Part shown: one piece after another, positions 10,863 through 22,966 of the stretch
Position numbering within the stretch: position 1 is the stretch's first letter
Layout: each line of letters starts with the position of its first letter
Assembly: GCF_963678635.1 (NCBI RefSeq)
Contig: NC_087062.1
Coordinates: 53,330,473-53,394,472, forward strand
Direction: 5' to 3'
Length of the DNA: 64,000 bases
Source of the DNA: Symsagittifera roscoffensis
Lineage: Eukaryota; Xenacoelomorpha; Acoela; Convolutidae
The notes under the pieces: generated by a model
Database searches by the model: none
What the model saw: only the letters and a program-made list of their open reading frames with translations
What the model was told of the DNA's origin: nothing
Translations under genes and position numbers: made by a program

Positions 10863-12395
10863 GTTAGTTGTTGGAGTTTCAGTTTTCCTTAATTGGCCAA
10901 AAATTGTTTCCGCGATATCGTGATTCTTCTGAAGCTAGAGAATTGCATTTAATCATCGCATCAAAAACTTTGTTTCAGACTTATATCTACCGTTGGAAGC
11001 TGTAGGAAAAGTTAATCAAATGTCAATTAATGAAAATTCAACTATTCAACTTAATCCACATCTTCATAAAAATATGTAAGACCTTTACTGATGTCAGAAT
11101 AATATAACTACTGTTGTGGAAAGCTGTTAATAGGTTCCAAATATGAGGCAGTTTCCTTAATGTGATGACGTGTTTCTGTTAGAGGTGGAGCTCTCACCAG
11201 CTTCCAAACGATCCAAAACGAATTAAATAAAATATAAACTTCACTGAAAGTCAATTTATGGCTGTACTTAAAGTAGCATTTAAATAAAAATACTTATAAC
11301 AATCGGTGAACCTGTGCATTTTAGTAAAAGCGAAAAACTCTTAAACTGAAACATACAATTATTGCGACGCTAACAATGGCTAACAAGGTGTTATAGACTG
11401 GCGTTTTTCAAATTCAAATAAAAGAGATTGAGAAGAATGGGGAAATATGACGCATGTTTTTAATTGGAGTTATGGTCTTTGATTGATCGATTACTTTTGA
11501 TAACAAGGACAGAGAACGGTGATTGTAATTTTTTTGGAAAACGAAGAAAATAGGTTTAATTGGAATTAATTATTTAAGCTTTGAATAAAGTGACATCTTT
11601 TATACTGTTTTCAGATTGAATATAAAGAATAGTCGATTCGAAACTGGTCAGGGTCACACTAAACTGAATGAAGAGCTTTTATGGTGCTCCTTTATCTCGT
11701 GGATAATGGTTTAATATCTTGTTAATGTCAACAGTATCCAATTTTTAATAGAAGCTAGGTGCTGTTGAAAGTATTTTTTCATTTGGAAGAAAAACCAACA
11801 AACTTGCGAAAACGCATTTTTCGTGAAATGGAAGGTACATTTTATTGGGCGAGAAAAAACAGGCTGACTGTGCTGGACCAAAGAGTGTTTTTTGCCCAAG
11901 TTTGAGTCAGTAAATGTTTCCAGAGAGAAATATTTCAACCATGGAAACAGACTCCAATTGTGTTTGATCTACTATTTTCGATAGTTATCTTTTGAAGAAA
12001 TTGAGATCAGAAGGGCCGTCTTCTCATTGAACAATTTTTTTTTTCAATACAAGTGCTGTCTAGTTTCGGTCGTACAGCTTCGTGTTACCTCGCAGCGCCT
12101 TTTTTCGTTAGTTTCTGATAATTATACTTAAAATCAACTGTTTCCAATCAAAGGAAATTTCTACATTATAATTGAAAATTTTAAAAATTATAATTACGGT
12201 TGCGATTATCAAGGTTTTGTAAAATTGGAAAGTATACTTTTTTTTCGGGATAACAATTAGTTTAACAAAATCAATTGAATCACTGACTGATCAATGCTTT
12301 TCACCTGACATGCTCATTTTCATGGAAATTCAATTTCAACTACTGGCTGTGTACTAGCATACTCCACTTTTCTCTTTTTGATTTCGCCTTTCGTC
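10863..12395. other. No gene recognised
   Basis: AT-rich sequence without a convincing ORF, RNA gene or terminal repeats. A minus-strand ORF of 75 codons near 11711-11938 has no recognisable domain and is taken as chance. Confidence 0.5.
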
Positions 12396-12399
12396 AACA

Positions 12400-13640
12400 G
12401 CCTTCGAAAATATCTGTGGAGAGAAAATTTGATCATCTTTTTAATTTTTTTTTGGTTTTCTCAAAAGCTAACCAGCCAAATTGGATACCTTGGTTTCAAT
12501 TAAAAGAATGCGTTCTAAAAGCTCCCTTCCAAAAGCAGTTAAGGCCAAATTTTTTAGCACTTAAGTTTTTGGTCGTCTGAATAGCCAAACTTTGGATTTT
12601 TTTACCGGTTTTTGAATTTGTTAAAAAATTTATCTAAAACAAACCACTCAAACCTGAGGCTGTGATTTTAGTGGAGATAACGGGTAGTGGGAACCAATTT
12701 TTTTACACAAAAACTTATCGCCCTCTGAAAGTCAATTTTGTTAAATTTTTAGCGTCTTGGTTCTAAATTTATGAACTCAATTAAAAAATACCCTCTCATG
12801 TCTGAGATTTTGGGTTCAATCCAATGAATGGGTTGGGAGCAGCTCCTTTTTTGCACGAGCGTCTGCGTCTCAAATCTTGCAACACAAAAATTGTGGCTCT
12901 TAAAATTCAAAATTTTGAACTTTTGACCGTTTGTTAATTTTTCTTGAGAACTACGCTGCCTAACCAACGTTTTTGTGTTCAATCGAATTAACAGACTGGG
13001 TGAGTATCTGGTGCATAAGTTTTTTTAGAAACAAAACAAAATGGTTCTGAGAAATGTTAATTTTCTCATTTCGTGACCGTTTTTTGGACTTCTCTCAATA
13101 ACTCTTCTGCCAAATGTGATATCATAGGTTTAATCAACCCAAAAGTTTTTTGGAAGCTTACATTTATAATTTGCAACGCCTTTTTCTTTAAAAAAAGTTA
13201 CGGTCTTAGTGTTTTAGGAATTGGACCGTTTTGGAAAAAATTCTTGCTCTACTCGAAAATTACGGTACCAATTCTAAGATTAAGTGTTTAATCGAGAAAC
13301 TCGATTCTGGGAATCTTCTCTGCCTCAACGATCACGACCAACTTTTATAGCAGAAAAAAGTTACCGGTTTGAAAAAGTCATGTCATTGAGTTTTGACCGT
13401 TTTTTAGAACAGTTTTATTTTTTAAACTACCCTAGATGAAAGTTTCAATCAAAAGAAGCGGTTGCGAAAGTTTTTCCTGCACGAGCGGTTACTCCTTGAT
13501 TTTTATAAGAGAAAAGTTAGGTCTTTGGAAAATTCCATCGTCTCAAAAGTTTTTTTTTCTCACTTATTTTAGTGGAGAACCAACTAAGCTTTGGGGGCAA
13601 AATCCAAATTTTGAAATAACGCATTTCGTCACGCATCAGT
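12400..13640. repeat. Degenerate tandem repeat, ~150-190-bp units
   Basis: A TTTTGACCGTTTTT-like word recurs near 12925, 13076, 13225 and 13397, with weaker forms at 12560 and 12735. It is followed by CTCAATAACT/ACTACCCTGCC and then AATCAA(T/C)CC-like words. GCACGAGCG appears in two units. The repeats are too diverged to set exact borders. Confidence 0.45.
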
Positions 13641-13931
13641 AGAGCAAATTCAAAAAATATACCCTAAACCCTAAGTGTCCTTCGTCAAGACATAAGAAAA
13701 GAGACCTTTTCTTGGAGTATTTTGTTTCTTATGTTACTGAGCGTTTTTAATTCAGTTTTCCTAACATCAGCCTTTTGAACAAGTCTTAGTTTAGAATAGC
13801 TACTGAGCTAAAACCTTTTTTAATGATTAATTAAGTCTTAGTTTAATACAATTACACTTTTAGTCTAAGCATCAATGATTTACGAGCTCTTCGATCTAAT
13901 TACTTTACATGGAGCAGCCAATCAGTTAATT

Positions 13932-14160
13932 TTACGTGCCTAGAATTATTGGAACAAATGGGTGAATGGTAACCATCAAGAGTGCGAAAAATGAAGGATT
14001 AACCATTATCAAAAAGAATTCGGTGGACGTAAAATTTGTCAAAAATGACCTTCTGAGAGACGTTCTTAAACTCCCAATGGCTGACCAGCGGAAAAGACTG
14101 AAGATGGGGCCCATCGGGAATCAAGAAAAACGAAAATAACAGGCGTTAACTAATGAAAAC
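13932..14160 (+). pseudogene. Coding-like scrap, unassigned
   Basis: In the plus strand a translation with MVTIKSAKNEGLTIIKK and later LLRDVLKLPMADQRKRLKMG looks protein-like but is interrupted by a stop and has no start or end. The region up to ~14700 shows further short lysine-rich patches. It may be a remnant of a LINE first ORF, but no domain is recognisable. Confidence 0.2.
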
Positions 14161-14707
14161 GCAGATAGTAACACCAAGTGCAAGTCACGACAAAAATGCC
14201 AAAAATCATTTAAAAAAAACGATAAAATCTCTCAGAACATCAGATCAAAGTAAGCTGGGGGCACAGAAGGTGATGCTGTAATAATTATAGCTAATAGATG
14301 AATCTTGGAAAGTCGAAAAAAAATGCAGATAGAGTATTTAACCCCAGTCAACCTACTCGCACATGTCTTTGTTCACCCCAAATACATATAAAAAACAATG
14401 TAAACATTTGAATAGGAAAGCTGCAAGTCCAGAGAAAAGATAAAAGTCAGAGAAAAACAGAAGCAAAAACCTGGATATTAAGGAAAAAAACATCAAAAAG
14501 GAAAAAACGTCGAAGAATAGTTAGAAGACATTTTTGCATAAAACATGTCGGTTTGAAAGATCAAAACGCTGGAAAAGACGGCATTTAAGAGTTTCTTGTC
14601 AGAAACTAGGAACGGTTTTGGCAAATAACACTCGTTTCCTGAATTCAGACTAGCAATTGCTTATCCAGTAACGACGAAAAGAAACTAATGTTCAACGTTT
14701 GGAACTA

Positions 14708-15434
14708 CAGTGCTGATTTACATTAACCGGACAAAACGCGTTAAACTGGAAATTTAAAACCCGTTTTTCTCAAATTGGGTTGAGTTTAGATGAAAACTTA
14801 TGAAGACAAAATTTGCTTAAAACTTTAGCAGAATTAATATGGTATAATTGGTTTTGCGAAACTCGGGCCCAAATTTTTACCCCAAAAATGGATCATTTTG
14901 GCGTTTCTTAGTTAATCAGAAATTACGCCAAAAATACCCGGTCGATCACAGACATAAATATATCAAACTGAGCCTCTTACGTAGCCCAACAAACTTTAAC
15001 AAGGGTTTTTTCTCCAAAAAAAATGCATTTTGTTTAAAAATTGTTTTTAAATAAAAAGTTGGTATTTTATATAGTAAAAATGACCTTTTGTCTAGTAAAC
15101 GAAAATAAATTAACTTATACAATATTTTGGAGATTACACCCTTCTTAAATTTGTTGGGCTACGTAAAGTGCTTACTTTGATATATTTTTGTTTGTGATCG
15201 ACTGGGTATTTTTGGCGTATTTTTGATTAACCAAGAGATGCCAAAATGACCTATTTTTGAGGTAAAATATTGGGCCCGAATTTCGCAAAACAAATTACAC
15301 CATATTAATTCTGCTAAAATTTTAAGCAAGTTCTGTCTTCATAAGTTTTCGCCTACACTCAACAAAATTTGAGAAAAATGCGTTTTAAATTTCAAGTTTA
15401 TTGCGTTTTGTCCGGTTAATTTAGGTCAGCACTG
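14708..15434. mobile_element. Foldback MITE, TA target site, copy 1
   Basis: The 727-bp element begins CAGTGCTGATTTACATTAAC and ends with its inverse, CAGCACTG. It is flanked by TA on both sides. The two arms (~310 bp each: 14708-15020 and 15122-15434) are inverted copies, with shared blocks AACCGGACAAAACGC, CTCAAATTGGGTT, TTTGGCGTTTCT and GGGCTACGTAAAG. There is no coding sequence. TA duplication and a CAGTG start fit Tc1/mariner/pogo-type transposons. A sister copy is at 54616-55341. Confidence 0.85.
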
Positions 15435-16290
15435 TACCAAAAAACTCACTGCAGAAAAGTCTGTTCCTCACATTTGTTTTCGCAGTTGGTCAAAGTGTTT
15501 TCAATATTAAAAATTTTCGAGTTTCGAAAGTTATTAAATTCACAGGAAAGCTGGCGCAAAAACCCTGATGTTACGGAAAAACAACAAACTGAAGAAAAAA
15601 ATTTAGGAACAAATAGCTAATAGAAATTTCCTGTAGCAAAAAAACCCTTGATTTTACAGACCAAGCCGTTGGAATAAGATAGAATTTTGTGAGTTGTGTG
15701 TCAAAAGGTTAAACAATTTTCGGCAAAAGCGCACGTTTTTTGAGTTCAACAAGTAATCGCTTATGTTTTGGGTATCGAGCTGAAGCGATGGAAGAAAGCT
15801 TCTTAAAAATTGCTCAACTAAGTTGAACACCTATAGCTACTGCAAAAAAAAATTCATAATAAATGCAATAGTCTGCACTCGATCATGGCTGATTTGTAAA
15901 CAAGTCAAGATCCCAAACAAATTGTTAAGTTGTAATTTTTGTATGGAAGCGAAATTGAATTGTACCAAAAGACCGCTTTGAAAACCAATCGATAAAACTA
16001 TCGCGAATACCTAGGGCACCTTAACAAAGTAATAGCAAAAACAGAGTGTCTTTTGGGAGCGTTTGGAAAAAGTAGGCAATAACTGAAATCATTTTGAGCC
16101 AAGAATTTCTGAAACTAAAAATGATCCTTCTTTAAGCCTATTTCGAGTTTCTGGAGAACCTTCACAAAAAAATTTGCAACCCCGAAACGTCTATTGGGAG
16201 CAGTCGGAAAAAATTTCAAAAACACGCCTCAAAAATAGCTAACAAACATTCATTTAATTTACAAATAACATGTTTTTTAGACCATCAAAC
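15435..16290. other. No gene; dispersed repeat at 15880-16110
   Basis: Nothing coding is recognised. The part around GGCTGATTTGTAAACAAGTCAAGA (15885-15915) and the ~200 bases after it are similar to 26500-26690, in the same orientation. The two lie on opposite sides of the LINE/LTR block. Confidence 0.4.
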
Positions 16291-17232
16291 TGCTAGAATT
16301 TGATGCAATGGTTTTTAAATGTACAGTGTGTGTGTTTATACAGTTTAGCAACTTTCAGTTTGAGGAGGAGTATCAACTTCAGAAGCAACGATGAAAATGT
16401 CAGAGGGAAGATCATCTCAGGCTTCAATACTCTCGAACTTTTATAGACAGCGCAGTCTCGTGATGTTGTTCTGGTCTCTAGTGTGAATTGGTTTTTTGTT
16501 CGATACTGTTCCAGTTGAATATGTCGCGATAGGAGACGGGGAGTTAAAAATGCGACAAATATCTGCTGCACCCCTGCCCAAGATTATGAAGCGATAAGGG
16601 AGACACAACATACCGACAAAACGCCGCCAGTTGAGAGGTGGTAGGTCACAGCTTGTCAGTTTGCAGAATTTTTTCTGGCAATCGTCTAGTCTGGTTAGCT
16701 GAGCTCCGGTCGCGTGAATGCATATCGTGCCAAAAACGGCTAAACATAAGTCTTGTTTGCGTTTTCTATCCTGTGGCGTGGTAGATAGGGCTGCAGTCGG
16801 AGGAGCTGAGATTTTTTCAAGTTAGCTTGGCTTACAACTTCGTCAAAATGAAAATACATTGTCAATCTTCTGTCGAGCTGGAGGCCCAGGAGTGGGGCAG
16901 TTTCTGGGTTGTAAACAGTGATTGAAAAAGTAGTGTGTACCCACTTAGTTCATTCCATCAAAATGTAATGGTCTTCGCACCACTGTGTTGCTGCATCAGC
17001 ACTATACAGAATACTGCGGAATCGGTCGAAGTGCCGACATTGTGATTGTCCGCAAAAGTGAAAGTGCGCATTATGAACAGTCGCTTGCAACAGATGCGAT
17101 GTGAATGCCCGCAAAGTAGATTAGATAGAAAACGAGGCCTAAGGAAGATCCTTGACAGACTCCAGCTGTCTCAAAACGGCAGGGCTAGCGGATTTAGCAC
17201 CTCCACATACAACGTGGAAAGTGGAGTGCAGC

Positions 17233-17433
17233 CAGTATTTAGACAGCCGCGTATTCATACTCGTCAGTATTTAGACAAATACTGTATGAACCAATCAGAA
17301 TCTAGAAAAGACATAAATAATCCAAAATAAATAATAATTATTTATTAATTTCTTCTTTGTCTCGATTCTGATTGGTTGAAACAGTATTTGTCTAAATACT
17401 GACCAGTCTGAATACGCGGTTGTCTAAATACTG
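17233..17433. mobile_element. 201-bp foldback element inside the LINE
   Basis: CAGTATTTAGACAGCCGCG at the left and CGCGGTTGTCTAAATACTG at the right are inverted copies. The arms continue through GTCAGTATTTAGACAAATACTG and the inner AACCAATCAGAATC/GATTCTGATTGGTT. Arms are ~80 bp with a short AT-rich centre. No clear target duplication is visible. It breaks the LINE reading frame. Confidence 0.8.
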
Positions 17434-17562
17434 ATATGTAACCGTGGAAAGTACTACCAAGGAGAACTCTTTCATAAGACGCAGCAAGTTATCCTGGATT
17501 CTAACTTCTCCTAGGCAACAAAGAAGCATGCTATGATTGATCCTGTCAACGGCAGCGTTGTC

Positions 17563-17567
17563 AGTCT
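17563..17567. repeat. Target site duplication AGTCT, left (right copy at 25206-25210)
   Basis: AGTCT directly precedes the 5' LTR and directly follows the 3' LTR. A perfect 5-bp duplication is the usual footprint of a retroviral-type integrase and fixes the ends of the insertion. Confidence 0.9.
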
Positions 17568-17893
17568 TGTAAAAGTATTTTTGTTTGTTCATTTAACCTT
17601 TGATCTTTACTGATCGTTGACCTTTAAGTTGTTAATTTATACACCTGCCAAAAGCGCAACGGCTTTTGGTAGACTCGGAATTGGCCACTATCTTTTATGA
17701 TACGTAACAAATAAACCGAAACCAATTCAATCTTTTAAACCTCTCTTACTTTAGTTAGCATCACCGTCTTTTATTTAGTCTTAAATAAAAGCCTACAGTT
17801 TTTAGTAGGAATCTTAATCATCCGTAATCTTAATCTATTCTTAGTTTAAGTACACTCTTGTACAACTACGAGTGGTATCCTAACTTTTTAACA
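17568..17893 (+). repeat. 5' LTR
   Basis: 326 bp, starts TGTAAAAGTATT and ends TTTTTAACA. It matches the 3' LTR at 24880-25205 except for one substitution near the start. A TATA-like AAATAAAAG and an AATAAA-type string are present near the middle and could serve transcription. Confidence 0.95.
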
Positions 17894-20800
17894 TGGCGCA
17901 GTCGGCAGGATCGAATCTACGTGGATTAGAGTTTTTTTGGAACAACTCATCAAACGAAAATCAACATGACTGGGAAAGGTGGGCGGAAAAGTTTCAATTG
18001 ACAATTATTGCGAAAGACTCCGTAGACATCGAAGATGTAATTAACCCACCGATAAGAAACGAACTAACTTACCCTACGGCAGAACCACCGGACCCATCCG
18101 AGGATCAGGCCCGTCGGGCCGAAAAAGAGGAACATCACAGATTAGCAGTACAAAATTATAACGAAGAATTAAGAAGGAGAAGGGCGGAAGATAACGCCAA
18201 ATTTAACGGACTTCAAATCGGAGACATTGACAAGAAGCTAAAATCACAGTTATACCTAGCACTCGGAAAAGAAGGACAGAAATGCTTCTCTCATAAAAAT
18301 CCTGGCAAAAGAATTCTGGATATCAATTTCGCAGAATTTTGGGAACTTTTAAAACTACTTTCACGATCACTACAAACCTAACATACGAAAGGTTTAAATT
18401 TTGTGGCCGAAGACAGAAAGAACATGAGTCCTTAGAAAAATTCCATGAAATTCTTTCAGAACTAGCAAAAAATTGTAAACTGGGGGAACTCGAGTCCGAA
18501 CTAGTAAGAGACATTTTCATCACAAACATGAGAAATGTCGAGATCCAAAAGAAACTATGTATAGAATACTTGACCCCAGAAAACGTACTATCTTACGTAT
18601 TAGTTCACGAAAAAGGTACTAAAATCCATCAACAGTATCTAAAATTCCCAACTTACAACCCAGGACCAAGACCACAATACGTGAAGAACGAACCAACCCT
18701 AAAAATCGTCGAAAATAACAAATGCCGCAATTGCGGTCAGCAATTCAAAAAAGGACACCTATCCACATGCCCGGCTAGAGATAGAAACTGCAATACGTGC
18801 GGACGGAAAGGACATTTTGCCAAACACTGTAGGAGTTCAGCAAAAACACAAACTAACATCGTCGATCAGAATCGTGTACCCCAAGAAAACGAAAATATCC
18901 GGACCAACCCGCAGGAAAATCCCGAATTTGAGGTTAACTTAGACGACTTCCTAGTTCTAGCCGTTGACACAGATAATCAAATAAATGCCGTAGAAGACAA
19001 AATAGAGCGTGGAGTGAGAACAGTATTTAATCACGAAGGATTAGAATTGAAAAAGACACTAAAAGTATCTCTGGGAAATTTCAACCCTTACTACACCGAG
19101 ATTCAAATTGACTCCGCAAGTCCAGTTTCCTTCATGAAAAAAGACCTACTACACGAATTGAAGATACGAGATAGATTTTTAAAGCTAGAACCTGTGGACG
19201 AAATAACAAAGAAAGCATACCAGGGCTTCGGGAGTACGATCAATATCATTGGAAGAGTTCGAGTGAAAATCCGATCGAAAGGATGGGAGGCTAATGACCA
19301 AAAACTTTTTATCACTGACGGGGCTGAAAGAAATCTACTAGGAAACGACATCTTACCGAATTTGGGCATTGTAGTATTTCAGAAACAACCTCCACCCAAC
19401 GGGTTAAAGTCATTGGAAGATCAGAAAGTATCACCCATTGGGATAAACGTCAATCAAATAAAATTCGCATCGGACAACCAACAGGATCAAAACCAAGAGA
19501 CACCATCTCAAAGTGAGTTTAAATTATACATATCAAAGCACTTTTCAGACCTCATAAAAAGAACTGGTAGATCAAAAAACTACGTAGTTAAAACTTATTT
19601 TAACGAACCGATAAAACCGACACAGGTGAAAGGGAAACGTATCCCGATCTATCTTCTCCCCAAAGTCAAACTATGCATCGACCAATTATTAAGAGACGGA
19701 CACATCGAAAAACTATCTAGATGCTCTGAAGATTGTTTTATTTCCCCCATCGTGATTACAGCAAAAAGGGACGGATCAATCAAACTAGCATTGAACTCAA
19801 AACTACTAAACAAACAGATATTTCGCAATAGATATCAAATGCCGAATCTATTTGAACTAATTGACAACGTAGCAGTTACTATTAGCGGCCACGATCAAAG
19901 AAACATCTGGTTTTCATCGATAGATTTAAAATACGCCTACAGCCAAATACCGCTTTCTAAAAAGGCAAGTAATCAGTGTAATTTTAACATTGTGGGGGGA
20001 GAAGTAACGGGTTCATACCGTTTTAAAACCGGATTCTACGGACTAGGCGATATGCCTAATGAATTTCAACGAATAATGGACCGTTTGACGGAAAAACTAC
20101 CAAATATTCATTGTTATCTTGACGACATCCTAATCGCCACCGTGGGTAGCGAGGAAGAACATAAAAAGCTAGTCATTAATGTGTTAAAAACGCTAGATGA
20201 CGAGGGACTAGCCATAAAATGGGAAAAATGCACATTTTTAACCCACAACATAGAATGGTTGGGATTCAGAATCGACGCAAAAGGGACGACACCATTAATA
20301 CATAAATCTGACGCAATTAGAAATCTAAAAGAACCAAACTGCATCAAAGATATCAGATCATTAATGGGATCGTTTAACCAATTTAATAAGTTCATACCAA
20401 ACCTAGCGTCCCTATCAACACCGTTCAGAGAACTTATAATAAAATAAACCATTTAAGTGGTCCTCAGTACATACGGAAGCGTTTGAAAAAATCAAGAACG
20501 AAATTTGTAATACGGTGACGAACCACCATTTCGATGTAAAACTGAACACTCGGGTGAAATGCGATGCCTCACATTTAGGATTGGGCGCGTCCATCGAACA
20601 AGACCATCGGGGGAATTGGAAGACCGTAGCGTTCGCTAGCAGATTTTTGAATATTGCCAAATTAAAATACAGCACTAATGAACTCGAACTACTGGGATTA
20701 GTGTGGGCACTAGATCATTTCAAAAATTATCTACTGGGTAAACAATTCTCAATTTTAACAGACCACAAAGCCCTAATAGGAGCACTGAAAGACGATAAAT

Positions 20801-22930
20801 ACACCAAAATGGCCCAATCACGTCTCACCCGTTGGGCGGATAAATTTTTACCGTTCGACTTTACTGTAGAACATTTACCCGGTAAAGATATGGGATTTGT
20901 TGATTATATATCCCGACACCCATCGGGTGAACCCGTACCAGTTTCTCTGGATGACGAAAAGTTTGTTATCGCTTCAGTAAATCAGATTAGTACGCTCCTA
21001 GGTTTTGATCATCTAATGCCAAAAAATTCGTGGGCGCAAATAAGAAATAAATTCTCTCAACATTTCTTAGCACATGACGTCACTTCCTGCAATACGATTG
21101 GCCAGTCAACAGATCATATGACCAGACAAGAAATAGAACGTGAGAAACGAATTGCTAATGCCGCCGAAACTTTCCAAGCGATAGCTAACTATTCAAATAT
21201 TTCAGTGTGTCAAAATTCTCACTCGCGAACAGAACAGTGTGACTCATCTTGCAAATTAAACGATTTTTTTTACGAATTTTAACATCTTGAAAGAAATGGC
21301 AGAACAAATTGAATTTAACCAACAAAAAGAACTTACTACTAAAGCAAACACGGACGTTTTAACACCAACTACTAGTAACCCGTCGGATAACCCCGAGAAA
21401 AGATCACCTAGTAAAAAGAAAACAGTTAACATATTCCCTTTCTCTTGGCCGGAAATATTTGATTCAAAATTTATGTCCCTCTTATCAAAACAAGATCTAG
21501 TTCTGAAAAAGATAATCAAAGCAATCGAGGAAGACCGAAAACAGGATATTCTACAACTGGGAAACTACTACAAATCATATTTAAATAATTTACATGTCAG
21601 TGGAGGATGTCTTTATCTTGACAACCGATTAGTAATTCCAGCATGCCTAAGATCGACTATGCTCAACAGACTACACGAAGCTCACCCCGGCCAGTTCGCA
21701 ATGAAAAGTCTGGCAACTCAATACATCTGGTGGCCGAAAATTTACCGTGAAATCCAAGTCCACGGCGAGAACTGTATTGAGTGCGTGAAAGCAGGTAAAA
21801 ACTTGAAACCTCTTATAAAACACAATACCCTAGGGGAACTCCCAATGGTCGAAGAGCCAAACCAAGAAATGGAATTAGACTTCGCCGGTCCGTTACCTTT
21901 AGTATGGGGAACAAAAAATACATATTGGTGTGTGTTGACAGATTTTCAAAATTCCCATCAGCTCAAATAACATCCAGCACATCGGCCAAATCTATCATAA
22001 ACTTCCTTAGTAAATACATTGCTTTACACGGGATACCTAGAACCATTAGAACAGATCAAGGATCTGGTTTTATCTCCAAGGTAGTTACAGAATTCTGCCA
22101 CGATCACAACATAAAGGTGATATTTAGCCCAGTGGGTGATCATAGAGCTACCGGACTAGTGGAACGTCTAATCAGGACCATTAAGGAAAGACTCTTGGTT
22201 ATGGCACAAGAACGTCCAAAACCTTCACTAGAATTTGCACTCCTGAAAATAATAAAATGCTTAAGAACAGTAACCCAGCAGTCGCTTAACTGCTCTCCTT
22301 TCGAAGCACATTTTGGTAGATCTCCTAACACCATCTTGCATAATTTGGTCAAATCACCCTCTTCGAATAACCTTGATTGGAATAAAACTTTGTTATGTCT
22401 AGATAAGGGCAAAAAACTAATGAGCCGAGAGCGAAGACACGACTGGGACACCCCCGACGATATAGAAGATGAAGATGTTGATCAAAAAATTCATCATCCT
22501 CGGAGGATATCTCAAATGCTGTGAGATATGTACCAACCAGTGCTGGATCCCCAGTAAAAGTGCTCTCTCGGTCAGAAAAAAGAGATGCCTTGGGCATAAA
22601 GGACTCAATTCTGAACAACCCGTCGGGTAAGACCATTGTTTATCGAAAAATCCAAGATAGAACGAAAATGAACCATACTATAGAGTACTCAAGGACGAAA
22701 TCGTAAGGGAATCAGATCACACTGTGACTTTAAAAAATGGTAAAATAATACGTAAATCTGATTTAGCCATTAAAAGACAGTGCACCCAGAAGAAACCAAG
22801 TCCAAGAAAACGAGACCAACTGGTTAGATTTTATGCGACTAAAGGATTGAGGAAAACTGCAAAACCACCAAGAAATGTCGGATTTAAAAGCTCAAGAACA
22901 ACCCAAAAGAAAAGAAATCTTCAGTAGAAA
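17893..22930 (+). pseudogene. Gag-pol coding region of the LTR element (broken)
   Basis: The gag-like start ATG spans the LTR/primer-site junction. Recognisable parts in order are a gag region, a CCHC zinc knuckle pair (about 18720-18830), a retropepsin-like region with QIDSASPVSF (about 19100-19370), reverse transcriptase with YLDDILIA (about 19600-20300), RNase H with TDHKALI (about 20530-20900), an integrase zinc-binding part (about 21660-21800) and an integrase core with the D, D, E pattern (about 21850-22200). The order fits Ty3/gypsy. It is treated as a fossil: about four breaks in total. Confidence 0.9.
17894..17911 (+). promoter_or_regulatory. Primer binding site, tRNA-Ser type
   Basis: TGGCGCAGTCGGCAGGAT follows the LTR with no gap and is complementary to a tRNA 3' end reading ATCCTGCCGACTGCGCCA, the pattern of animal tRNA-Ser. 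The Drosophila 17.6 and 297 elements are known to use the same primer type. Confidence 0.75.
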
Positions 22931-22966
22931 TTCGAAGAACTTGATATTGCGAGACGAAACGCGGCC

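Larger units (their letters stand above)
16290..17567 (-). mobile_element. Decayed LINE, 3' portion (reverse transcriptase C-terminal part)
   Basis: On the minus strand NAAVDRINHSMLLCCLGEV (about 17547) matches the motif of non-LTR reverse transcriptases around KAFDxVNHxxLLxKL. Farther on come APLLGLQLDRRLTM-like and SQLLRLQPYLPRH-like strings, then a C-terminal tail resembling the end of CR1/Jockey-type ORF2 (KNQFTLETRTTSRD near 16490). Frames shift and stops occur, so it is dead. The fingers part of the reverse transcriptase appears missing between this piece and the upstream linker at 25206-25480, so an internal deletion is likely. It is interrupted by a 201-bp foldback element (17233-17433) and separated from its 5' part by the LTR element. 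Confidence 0.75.

Noticed and set aside
13662-13674. CCCTAAACCCTAA-like string, telomere-like.
   Set aside because: Only about two units; no array or terminal context.
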